64,000 nucleotides of DNA from Mycobacterium sp. JS623 (GTDB lineage: Bacteria > Actinomycetota > Actinomycetes > Mycobacteriales > Mycobacteriaceae): assembly GCF_000328565.1 (NCBI RefSeq), contig NC_019966.1, forward strand, positions 6,324,001 to 6,388,000. Reading direction: 5' to 3'. The translations under genes were made by a program, and so were the position numbers. This document shows positions 16,871 to 24,314 of the stretch, piece after piece (positions within the stretch are counted from its first letter, which is position 1; the number at the start of each line of letters is the position of its first letter). The notes beneath the pieces were generated by a model. That model was not told the origin of the DNA. It ran no database searches and saw only the letters and a list, made by a program, of their open reading frames with translations.

Positions 16871-18325
16871 GTGAGCCTTGCACCGGATGCCGCCGTCGTC
16901 CTGGACGACCGGTTCGTCCGTGCGCTACCGGAAATGGCGGTGCAGTGGAAGGCCGAGGTGCCGCTCGATCCGCGCCTGCTGGTGCTCAACGAGCCGCTGG
17001 CCGCCGATCTGGGTCTGGACGTCGACTGGTTGCAGAGCGCCGATGGGTTGCGGTTCCTGGCCGGCGCCGCGGTACCTGACGGGGCCACCCCCGTCGCGCA
17101 GGCATACGCCGGACATCAGTTCGGCGGGTTCGTACCGCGCCTTGGTGACGGGCGGGCGCTGCTGCTCGGCGAGCTCGCCAGCCCTGACGGCACCCTCCGC
17201 GACCTCCACCTGAAGGGCTCGGGACGTACGCCGTTCGCGCGAGGCGGCGACGGCCTGGCGGCGGTCGGCCCGATGCTGCGCGAATACCTCATCAGCGAGG
17301 CGATGCACGCACTCGGCATTCCCACCACCCGCTCGCTGGCGGTCGTGGCTACGGGCCGCAACGTCATCCGCGAGACGCCGCTGCCCGGCGCGGTGCTGGC
17401 CCGGATCGCAAGCAGCCATCTGCGGGTTGGCAGTTTCCAGTACGCGGCGACCGCGGGCGACACCGAGCTGGTGCGCCGGCTCGCCGACCACGCCATCGGC
17501 CGCCACCACCCGGGCGCTGCCGAAGCCGACAATCCGTACCGCGCGCTGTTCGAGGCGGTCGTCGCCGCACAGGCGTCGCTGGTGGCGCAGTGGATGCTCG
17601 TCGGGTTCGTGCACGGCGTGATGAACACCGACAACGCAACGATTTCCGGCGAGACCATCGACTACGGGCCGTGCGCGTTCATGGAGGCGTACGACCCGGC
17701 GACGGTGTTCAGCTCGATCGATTCCTGGGGCCGGTACGCATACGGACAGCAGCCGGGGGTGGCGGCGTGGAACCTGGCCCGGTTCGCCGAGACGATGCTC
17801 CCACTGTTCGCCGACGACCTCGACCAGGCGCTCGTTCTTGCACAGGAGTCGCTCGACGGGTTCCGCCGGGATTACGTCGCGGCATACTCGGCGGGTATGC
17901 GCGCCAAGCTCGGGCTACGCGGCGACGACGACATCACGCCGTTGATCACCGAACTGCTCGAGCATCTCGAGCAGAGCCACGTCGACCACACATCGTTCTA
18001 TCGCGCCCTCGGCCGCGCGGCGCGCGGTGACCTCGAGCCGGCGCGTGGGTTGTTCGTAGACCTGGCCGGGTTCGACGGTTGGCTGGCACGTTGGCGTGCG
18101 CTGCACCCGGACGCCGACGCGATGGATCGGGTCAACCCGGTATACATCCCGCGCAACCACTTGGTCGAGGAAGCGCTGGCGGCGGCGACGGGCGGCGACC
18201 TCGATCCGCTGTCGCGGCTACTCACCGCGGTCACAGCTCCGTACGACGAACGGCCAGGGCTCGATCGCTACGCCGAACCCGCGCCCGACGACTTCGGCTC
18301 CTACCAAACGTTCTGCGGCACCTAG
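16871..18325 (+). CDS. selO: Protein AMPylase SelO (YdiU/UPF0061 family)
   Basis: This 484-aa protein from a GTG at 16871 matches the SelO pseudokinase family. Landmarks are [68 protein letters not shown] (metal-binding region) and [12 protein letters not shown]. SelO transfers AMP from ATP to hydroxyl side chains and responds to oxidative stress. The last residues are FCGT: a cysteine three from the end, where animal SelO carries selenocysteine. The open frame upstream of 16871 (to 16706) has no family similarity. Confidence 0.92.
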   Translation: MSLAPDAAVVLDDRFVRALPEMAVQWKAEVPLDPRLLVLNEPLAADLGLDVDWLQSADGLRFLAGAAVPDGATPVAQAYAGHQFGGFVPRLGDGRALLLGELASPDGTLRDLHLKGSGRTPFARGGDGLAAVGPMLREYLISEAMHALGIPTTRSLAVVATGRNVIRETPLPGAVLARIASSHLRVGSFQYAATAGDTELVRRLADHAIGRHHPGAAEADNPYRALFEAVVAAQASLVAQWMLVGFVHGVMNTDNATISGETIDYGPCAFMEAYDPATVFSSIDSWGRYAYGQQPGVAAWNLARFAETMLPLFADDLDQALVLAQESLDGFRRDYVAAYSAGMRAKLGLRGDDDITPLITELLEHLEQSHVDHTSFYRALGRAARGDLEPARGLFVDLAGFDGWLARWRALHPDADAMDRVNPVYIPRNHLVEEALAAATGGDLDPLSRLLTAVTAPYDERPGLDRYAEPAPDDFGSYQTFCGT

Positions 18326-19239
18326 TAGTGATAGGTGTCCGACGGGGCAGGCATGTGCACGGGCTCGTCGTCGAAATGCGACGCCTCGATCCCGTACGAG
18401 CGAGCCAGCTCGAGGATCTTGGTGGCCCGCGCGATGCGGGGCAGATCCGAGCCGTTGCGAATCTCGCCGCCGTCGCGCTCGAACTCGGCGAAAAACTCCT
18501 TCGCCCAAGCGATTTCCTCCTGCGACGGGGACAGACCCTCGTTGACGACGGCACACTGATCCGGGTTGAGGCAGATCTTGCCGGTCATCCCGAACTCAAC
18601 GGACACCGCGGTCGCTTCGATCAACTTCAGCGGGTTCGAGCCGATGGTCGGCCCGTCGATCGCGCTTGGCAGATGGGCCGCCTTTGCAGCGATGGTGAAC
18701 CGCGAGCGCGCATATGCGAGCGTGGCGGGGTCCTCGCCGAAGCCGGTGTCGCGACGGAAATCGCCGATACCGAACGCCAGTCGGAAGGTGCCTTTGGCCG
18801 ACGCGATCTCGGTGATCCGTTCGAGCCCGCGCGCCGTTTCCACCAGCGCCACGATCGGCACGTTCGGCAGTCGCTTGGCGGTCTCGGTCACGTGGTCGAC
18901 GGATTCGACCATCGCCAGCATCACACCGCCGATGGACGTGCCCGCGAGTGTCTTCAGGTCGTCGGCCCACCACGGGGTGCCGAAACCGTTGACGCGAACC
19001 CAGTCGGAATTGCCTGCGTTGAGCCACTGCACGACGTTGTCGCGGGCGGCGGACTTGTCCTTCGGTGCGACCGCATCCTCGATGTCGAGGACGACGATGT
19101 CGGCGCGCGAGTGTGCGGCGTCCTGAAACCGGTCAACATGCGAGCCGTTTACCAGCAGCCAACTCCTGGCGAGCACCGGGTCGATGCGCGACCCGACGTC
19201 GGCCGGATCGGGCGCGTTGGTGGTGACCTGTTCAGACAT
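18322..19239 (-). CDS. CitE-like HpcH/HpaI aldolase family lyase
   Basis: This is a 305-aa TIM-barrel protein from ATG 19239. Landmarks are [17 protein letters not shown], the metal/acid motif [33 protein letters not shown] (catalytic Glu/Arg region) and [17 protein letters not shown]. The family cleaves or condenses (S)-citramalyl- or malyl-CoA type thioesters. Mycobacteria carry orphan CitE proteins without the other citrate lyase subunits, as here. It is convergent with selO with overlapping stops. Confidence 0.85.
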   Translation of the reverse strand: MSEQVTTNAPDPADVGSRIDPVLARSWLLVNGSHVDRFQDAAHSRADIVVLDIEDAVAPKDKSAARDNVVQWLNAGNSDWVRVNGFGTPWWADDLKTLAGTSIGGVMLAMVESVDHVTETAKRLPNVPIVALVETARGLERITEIASAKGTFRLAFGIGDFRRDTGFGEDPATLAYARSRFTIAAKAAHLPSAIDGPTIGSNPLKLIEATAVSVEFGMTGKICLNPDQCAVVNEGLSPSQEEIAWAKEFFAEFERDGGEIRNGSDLPRIARATKILELARSYGIEASHFDDEPVHMPAPSDTYHY

Positions 19240-19293
19240 GACTAAACGGTAGCGACCTGGCAATCGGGCAGCGCAGGGTGGTAAACCTCCGGG

Positions 19294-20049
19294 ATGGCTG
19301 AGCGCGTCACGTTTGAAAGCTCGACCGGACCGACTCTGGCGGGAATCATCGATCGGCCTGCCGGTGAGCCCCGCGGCTGGGGCGTCTTCTCCCACGGGTT
19401 CACGCTCGGAAAGGACTCGCCTGCCGCGGCTCGTATCTGCAAACAGCTCGCAGAGGACGGCATCGGCATGCTGCGCTTCGACGCACTCGGTCTGGGCGAC
19501 TCGCAGGGCGACTGGGGCGACGGCTCGTTCACCGTGAAGGTCAACGACGTCATCCGGGCATGCGAATTCATGACCGAGCAAGGAACTGCGGCCGACATCC
19601 TCGTCGGGCACTCGTTCGGCGGGGCGGCGGTGATCGCCGCGGCCCGACAGTCGCCGGGTGTGCGGGCGGTCGCCACGATCGGGGCGCCGATGGACCCCTC
19701 CCACGCCGAGCAGCATTACGACGCGGTGGTCGACACGGTGTTGTCCGAGGGGAGCGCCGAATGGATGGTCGGCGGGCGCTGCCTCACGCTCAAGCGAGCG
19801 TTCGTTGAGGACGTGCGGGCGGCGGCCCTGCGCGACAAGATCCGCGGCCTGAAGATGCCGCTGCTGATCCTGCACTCGCCGACCGACAACACTGTCGGCA
19901 TCGGGAACGCGAGCGAGATCTTCCGCACCGCGCGCCACCCACGAAGTTTCGTTTCGCTCGAGGGTTCCGAGCACCTGCTTACCGGGCCAGGCCAGGCCCG
20001 TCGCGCGGCTCGCATAATCGGCGCGTGGGCGGATGCCTACCTAAAATAG
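19294..20049 (+). CDS. Alpha/beta hydrolase
   Basis: This 251-aa serine hydrolase has the nucleophile elbow VGHSFGGAA (Ser107), an N-terminal VFSHGFTLGKDS oxyanion strand, an Asp in ILHSPTDNTVG and a His in GSEHLL. The sequence matches the hydrolase half of proteins that in many bacteria are fused to an OsmC peroxidase domain; here that domain is absent and the protein stops after ADAYLK. The start ATG 19294 is clear. The cutinase gene follows on the same strand 68 bp later. Confidence 0.85.
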   Translation: MAERVTFESSTGPTLAGIIDRPAGEPRGWGVFSHGFTLGKDSPAAARICKQLAEDGIGMLRFDALGLGDSQGDWGDGSFTVKVNDVIRACEFMTEQGTAADILVGHSFGGAAVIAAARQSPGVRAVATIGAPMDPSHAEQHYDAVVDTVLSEGSAEWMVGGRCLTLKRAFVEDVRAAALRDKIRGLKMPLLILHSPTDNTVGIGNASEIFRTARHPRSFVSLEGSEHLLTGPGQARRAARIIGAWADAYLK

Positions 20050-20117
20050 GGTTTCGTAATCAGAAGCGCCGGGTATTCCCTCCGCTTCATTCGCGGAGCG
20101 ACACGTCGGGAGTCAAC

Positions 20118-20819
20118 GTGAATTTGATCAATCGAATCTTCGGTACTGCGGTCATCGCAACGTCGGCCATCTTGAGCACTGCCATCAGTATTCCCAGTGC
20201 ATCGGCCGATTCGTGTCCCGACGTCGAGGTCATATTCGCCCGCGGCACCTTCGAGCCCGCAGGCGTCGGCAACACCGGTCAGGCGTTCGTCGACGCACTG
20301 AGCAGTCGGCTCGGCGGTAAATCGATGGAGGTATACCCGGTCAACTATCCGGCGTCGCTTGATTTCGCAACGGCCGCCAACGGTGTGATCGATACGAGCA
20401 ACAGGATCCGCGACGTCGCCGCACGCTGCCCGAACACCAAGATGGTGCTCGGCGGATATTCCCAAGGCGCGGCCGTCGTGGCGTACACCACCGAGGACGC
20501 AGTGCCCAATGGCTTCACCCTGCCCGAGGGCATCACCGGGCCGATAGCCCCCGACGTCGCAAAGCACGTCGCCGCCGTGGTGATGTTCGGCAAGCCGTCG
20601 AGCGGGTTCCTGCAGATGATCTACACCGGCGCTCCGCCGATCACGGTCGGCAAGCTCTACACCGGGAAGACGCTCGACCTGTGCATCCCCGAGGACAACG
20701 TCTGTTCGCCGAGCGGCACCGACAACGGTGCACACAACCTCTACGCGGAGAACGGGATGGCGGTCCAAGCCGCGGACTACGCAGCGGATCGCTTGTCGTC
20801 CAACGGGTCGAGGACGTAG
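20118..20819 (+). CDS. Secreted cutinase family serine esterase
   Basis: This is a 233-aa protein from GTG 20118 with a signal peptide ending at SASA (residue 30). The cutinase signature DVEVIFARGTFEP is followed by the nucleophile GGYSQGAAV (Ser115) and a late Asp/His pair (IPEDNVC, then GAHNLY). Four Cys could make two disulfides. Mycobacterial cutinase-like proteins hydrolyse lipid esters outside the cell. The open frame reaches back into the upstream hydrolase, but the signal peptide fixes the start. Confidence 0.92.
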   Translation: MNLINRIFGTAVIATSAILSTAISIPSASADSCPDVEVIFARGTFEPAGVGNTGQAFVDALSSRLGGKSMEVYPVNYPASLDFATAANGVIDTSNRIRDVAARCPNTKMVLGGYSQGAAVVAYTTEDAVPNGFTLPEGITGPIAPDVAKHVAAVVMFGKPSSGFLQMIYTGAPPITVGKLYTGKTLDLCIPEDNVCSPSGTDNGAHNLYAENGMAVQAADYAADRLSSNGSRT

Positions 20820-20825
20820 TCGCGG

Positions 20826-21485
20826 CTATCCGTCCAGCTCGCCGAGGATTCCCCGCTCGATCGCGGACCGAGCGCGCTCGGGCAGCACGATCAGGCCGTC
20901 GAGTTCCCTGGACGCAAGCGCATAAGCGCGTTCGCGCTCTTGCTGCGTCGCGCCACTATCCACGGCCACCCGCAGAGCGCTCCGCGCGCGAGCGAGGCGC
21001 TGCTGCTCCGGCTTGGTGAAATCGTTGCGCCGCTTGCGTATTGCCTCGGTTTCTGCGACCTCGAACGCCGTCACGTAATTCTCCACGGCGTCGAGGTACT
21101 GGCGTGCAGCGTCAGCGTCTTCGAGCAGGTCCTCCGCCTCGGCCGGGCGCAGCAGGTCGGCTCTCAACTTGGCCCGGTGAAAGCGCTCTGTCATCGGGTT
21201 ACGCATGTCGGTCATGAGCGGAAAGTCGAGCAATTTGCCGATGTCGAACTCGTAGTCCAGCCACCGGGTGTCCGTTCGGTCATGTTCTTTGATGGTCCGG
21301 GTGATGGCGCGCCACTGTGCGGCACGGCTGTTGGCTGTGCGCGGTGCAGCGGGGCCAAGTTCCTCGGGCGCCTGCTCCTGGCGGGCGCGTGCGGCCGAGA
21401 AAGCCTTCATGCCGCCGATAACCAGGCCGATCACCGGTACGACGACGATCAGCAACTCGACGAGACGGACGAGGAGCAGCCCCAT
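20826..21485 (-). CDS. Membrane-anchored helical protein of unknown function
   Basis: This 219-aa protein has one N-terminal TM helix (LLLVRLVELLIVVVPVIGLVIGG) and a charged helical remainder (ITRTIKEHDRTDTRWLDYEFDIGKLLDFPLM; DAARQYLDAVENYVTAFEVAETEAIRKRR) that is probably cytoplasmic and partly coiled coil. ATG 21485 is chosen because the longer open frame upstream is the ThuA-like gene read in the wrong frame. It is the last gene of the sigma-cupin-ThuA-like operon (22 bp gap). Function unknown. Confidence 0.65.
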   Translation of the reverse strand: MGLLLVRLVELLIVVVPVIGLVIGGMKAFSAARARQEQAPEELGPAAPRTANSRAAQWRAITRTIKEHDRTDTRWLDYEFDIGKLLDFPLMTDMRNPMTERFHRAKLRADLLRPAEAEDLLEDADAARQYLDAVENYVTAFEVAETEAIRKRRNDFTKPEQQRLARARSALRVAVDSGATQQERERAYALASRELDGLIVLPERARSAIERGILGELDG

Positions 21486-21507
21486 CAAGCCAGGATGCCA
21501 CCGCTGG

Positions 21508-22368
21508 TCAGACCGCGACCGACAGATTGGTCGCGGGCTGCAACCAGGTGGCGACGTTGCGGACATAGTCCTTGAAGATCGCCAGTCGCGACGGGTCCGC
21601 CTTGATCTGGTTGCCGGGCGGCTCGCTGACGAATGACGGTGCCCCGCAGTCGAGATCCCAGTTGTAGTCGGCGAAGTGGTGAAACGTCGACTCGGCGACC
21701 GCGCGGCCCATCGGTCGGCCGTCGGGCGCGAGTTCACCGTCGAGCACCACGGCCAGGTTGAACCGGCGACCGGTCGCGGCGCTGCGGCCCTGCGCGATCG
21801 CGGTCGCGAACGGTCCGGTCGCCGACACCAGGCCCTCGTGTGGGTGGGCGGGAAACCATTCGATGCGCCCACTGGCGGTCCGGTCGGTACGCAGCAGCTC
21901 GTGCACCGGACCGTCGATCAGCACCGGCTGATAGTCACCGTTGGCACCGGAGTGGTAGTTCGGCCACGAGATGGTCGGGGTGTCCTGGTCATCGCACATC
22001 GTGCTCGGGTCGATGCTCTTGTCGTGGAATTCGTTGACCACGCCGAGCGACCCCAGTCGGCTTATGCAGCAACCCAATTCCTGGTGATCCCGCGCGGTGA
22101 GCACGCCGCCGCCGTTCTCGCGGAACCGTCGGATGGCATAGGCGTCGGCGGCAGACAGGCCCTCGCCGAGGTCGACTGCCATCAGCCATAGCTGGTCGTA
22201 GTCGAGCTCGTCGAGACGGCTCAGAATCGGATCGTCGCCGCCAGCCCGGTTACGCGCGGTCACGTCGTGGCCTTCAGCCCGCAGCTCGTCGGCCAACAGC
22301 GAGAAGCGGCCGATGTCCCAGTCGTCGGGACTCTCAGTGATGGTGGTTTGCAACAAGATTCGTGACAT
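21508..22368 (-). CDS. ThuA-like / class I glutamine amidotransferase-like protein
   Basis: This 286-aa protein starts MSRILLQTTITESPDDWDIGRF. It has a Rossmann-like first half ending with YDQLWLMAVDLGEGLSAADAYAIRRFRENGGGVLTARDH, the layout of ThuA and GATase1-like domains. A later half contains ALAV-type strands and an FHHFADYNWD segment also seen in ThuA-like proteins. A nucleophile Cys is not certain (candidates in ELGCCISRLG). It lies 9 bp after the cupin gene, in the same operon. Enzyme activity is unproven. Confidence 0.55.
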   Translation of the reverse strand: MSRILLQTTITESPDDWDIGRFSLLADELRAEGHDVTARNRAGGDDPILSRLDELDYDQLWLMAVDLGEGLSAADAYAIRRFRENGGGVLTARDHQELGCCISRLGSLGVVNEFHDKSIDPSTMCDDQDTPTISWPNYHSGANGDYQPVLIDGPVHELLRTDRTASGRIEWFPAHPHEGLVSATGPFATAIAQGRSAATGRRFNLAVVLDGELAPDGRPMGRAVAESTFHHFADYNWDLDCGAPSFVSEPPGNQIKADPSRLAIFKDYVRNVATWLQPATNLSVAV

Positions 22369-22377
22369 TGTCAGCTC

Positions 22378-22788
22378 CTAGTCGGCGGTTGCCCGCAGGT
22401 GCTTGCGCGCTTCGAGCTCCTCGTCGTCGACGAGGGTGAGCATGGGCTGGCCGGGTACGCAGAGCATCGTCACGACGAAGCGGCTCTTCATGTCGTCGCG
22501 GTTGTTGGCGTCGGAGTAGTGGATGACGTCACCACCAGGCTCCCAAAACGCCTCGCCGGGGCGGACAACTCGCGGCGGTTGGCCTTCGAGTTCGAACAGC
22601 ATCTCCCCTTCCAGCATGTAGCCGAAGGCGGGCCCGCCGGGATGCCGGTGTGGCGGGGCACCGGCACTGCCCGGCGGGTATTCGATGACGACGGTCATGG
22701 CATGGGCGCCTTCGGGAATGGCAGGCGGCTGCACCTCCTGCACAACCGTCAACGCGTTCTCCCATTCGGCGTCGTAGGTCTTCGACAT
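22378..22788 (-). CDS. Single-domain cupin protein
   Basis: This is a 136-aa cupin. Motif 1 is GAPPHRHPGGPAFGYMLEGEM, giving the HxH...E metal ligands; motif 2 is PGEAFWEPGGDVIHYSDAN with the last His. It probably binds a divalent metal. It starts 15 bp after the ECF sigma factor stop, so the two are co-transcribed. In other bacteria cupins (ChrR) act as anti-sigma sensors, but this one lacks an obvious zinc-binding anti-sigma domain, so a sensor role is only a possibility. Confidence 0.8.
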   Translation of the reverse strand: MSKTYDAEWENALTVVQEVQPPAIPEGAHAMTVVIEYPPGSAGAPPHRHPGGPAFGYMLEGEMLFELEGQPPRVVRPGEAFWEPGGDVIHYSDANNRDDMKSRFVVTMLCVPGQPMLTLVDDEELEARKHLRATAD

Positions 22789-22803
22789 CAGTTGGTTCCT
22801 CCG

Positions 22804-23394
22804 TTACGCGGCGTGTTGGTGGGCGACGTGGGCCAGTGCGACACGCAGCCGCTGTCTGCCTCGGGCTGCCCGTGACATCACGGTTCCGTGCGGGATACCG
22901 AGGATCTTGGCGGTCTCCGCGTAGGTGTAGCCCTGGATGTCCGCGAGGTACACAACGGTGCGGAAGCCTTCCGGCAGAGCCTTCATCGCCGCTGTGATCT
23001 CGTTGTGCGGCAACGCATCAAGCACCTCGGCCTCGGCTGACCGATGCTGGCCCGGCTGGAGCCGGGCGGCGCTGTCGGCGAGATCCCGTTCGGTGAGGCC
23101 GTCGACCGGAACTTCGGCCGGGCGGCACTGCTTGGCGCGGTATGCGCTGACCCAGCGGTTGTAGAGAATCCGGAACAGCCACGCCTTCAGATTGCTGCCC
23201 TCCTTGAAGGTGCCGAACCCCGCGTACGCGTGCAGCAGTGCGTCTTGCAGCAGGTCCTCGGCGTCGGTGCCGCTGCGGGCCAGCCGCCGCGCCCCGCGCG
23301 CAAGGACGTCCAAGAACGGCTCGACCTCGTCGGCGAAGCGCGCGGCAATATCTGGGTCCCGGGCCGGTGTGCTGCGCACGGGCGTCCTAGTCAT
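22804..23394 (-). CDS. ECF-family RNA polymerase sigma factor
   Basis: This is a 196-aa protein from ATG 23394, preceded by GAGGAG. Region 2 is GTDAEDLLQDALLHAYAGF and LKAWLFRILYNRWVSAYRA; region 4 is LPEGFRTVVYLADIQGYTYAETAKILGIPHGTVMSRAARGRQRLR. No anti-sigma gene with a ZAS motif follows; instead there is a cupin. The upstream region carries a 23-bp element also found before the nitroreductase gene. The longer open frame (to 23559) is non-coding. Confidence 0.88.
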   Translation of the reverse strand: MTRTPVRSTPARDPDIAARFADEVEPFLDVLARGARRLARSGTDAEDLLQDALLHAYAGFGTFKEGSNLKAWLFRILYNRWVSAYRAKQCRPAEVPVDGLTERDLADSAARLQPGQHRSAEAEVLDALPHNEITAAMKALPEGFRTVVYLADIQGYTYAETAKILGIPHGTVMSRAARGRQRLRVALAHVAHQHAA

Positions 23395-23478
23395 GATCAA
23401 TCTCCTCGCTGCATGGTCTTTGCGCTGGTGAGCCCGTATCAGGGCCGTCCGGATCAGACTCGCGCTTCCGGAGGTGAA

Positions 23479-23501
23479 GCGAACCCTTGGTTGTCCGTAG
23501 T
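23479..23501. promoter_or_regulatory. Shared 23-bp upstream element, copy A
   Basis: GCGAACCCTTGG, two bases, GTCCGT, one base, GT. The copy at 24226-24248 matches 20 of 23 positions. Copy A lies 85 bp upstream of the ECF sigma start and continues into extra TCCGTAG/TCCGTGG units to 23515, a small tandem array. It is probably a regulator site or promoter core. Confidence 0.65.
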
Positions 23502-23530
23502 CCGTGGTCCGTAGTCGACCCACTGATGCG

Positions 23531-24196
23531 CTAACCCTCGATGAAGGTGACCGTCTCATCCAGCGGTGCGCGCTCGTTGCGGACGAAACCGACCGTGGTG
23601 TCTTCGAATCCGATCGACATGCCGCAGAACAGCATGAGCTCTTTCGGCGGCGACACGATCTCGGCGACGGTCTCGCGCACCTGCGACCACGCCATCTGCG
23701 GGCAGCTGTGTAGCCCCTCGGCGCGTAGCAAGAGCATCACGGTCTGCAGATACATCCCGAGATCCGACCATTGCGGCAGGCCAAGGTCGCGGTCGATGTA
23801 GCAGAACAGGGCAGCGGGTGCGCCGAAACAGTCCCAGTTCGCAATGGCAGCCCTGGTACGCGCTTCCCAGTCCTCACGCTCGATGCCGAGTGCGCTGTAG
23901 CGATCCCTGCCAAACGCGGACCGGCGCTCGCCGTACGGGGGCTTCATCACCGGCGGGTACATCACATACTCCCGCTCATCCCACGGGTCGCCGGCAGCCA
24001 CGCGCTCGGTGGCAAGCTTCTTGAGTTGCGCCAGCGGCGTACCGGTCACCACATAGATGTTCCACGGCTGGACGTTTGAACCAGACGGCGCGTTGCCCGC
24101 GGCGGTCAACACGCGCTCGAGTACCTCCCTGGAAAGCGGCTCGTCGGTGAATCCGCGTACTGCCCGTCGGCTCATCACTGCTTCGTATACATCCAT
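23531..24196 (-). CDS. FMN-dependent nitroreductase family protein
   Basis: This is a 221-aa protein from ATG 24196. The N-terminal MSRRAVRGFTDEPLSREVLERVL and APSGSNVQPW motifs bind FMN; the middle QTVMLLLRAEGLHSCPQM and C-terminal LFCGMSIGFED are typical of the family. It reduces nitro groups, quinones or similar acceptors with NAD(P)H as a dimer. The upstream 28 codons of open frame include copy B of the 23-bp element and are not counted. It is transcribed separately from the sigma operon. Confidence 0.88.
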   Translation of the reverse strand: MDVYEAVMSRRAVRGFTDEPLSREVLERVLTAAGNAPSGSNVQPWNIYVVTGTPLAQLKKLATERVAAGDPWDEREYVMYPPVMKPPYGERRSAFGRDRYSALGIEREDWEARTRAAIANWDCFGAPAALFCYIDRDLGLPQWSDLGMYLQTVMLLLRAEGLHSCPQMAWSQVRETVAEIVSPPKELMLFCGMSIGFEDTTVGFVRNERAPLDETVTFIEG

Positions 24197-24225
24197 GCCT
24201 TCAGCGTGAACATCCCAGGCGGCAT

Positions 24226-24248
24226 GCGAACCCTTGGAAGTCCGTGGT
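24226..24248. promoter_or_regulatory. Shared 23-bp upstream element, copy B
   Basis: Same element as at 23479-23501 (GCGAACCCTTGG, AA, GTCCGT, G, GT). It sits 30 bp upstream of the nitroreductase ATG and 66 bp from the end of the large LuxR-type regulator gene, which is a candidate binding partner. Confidence 0.65.
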
Positions 24249-24314
24249 TCGGCGAAGTGGGATGACGTCACATTGATCACGCCGTGCTGGCCGTCGGATC
24301 AGGAGGGCCCGCGG

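Noticed and set aside
19240-19974. Extended minus-strand frame in front of the CitE-like gene
   Set aside because: It is opposite the alpha/beta hydrolase gene with the GHSFGG motif; family similarity starts at ATG 19239.
23491-23515. Short TCCGTAG tandem units as a CRISPR or satellite
   Set aside because: Too short and without spacers; treated as an extension of the 23-bp regulatory element.
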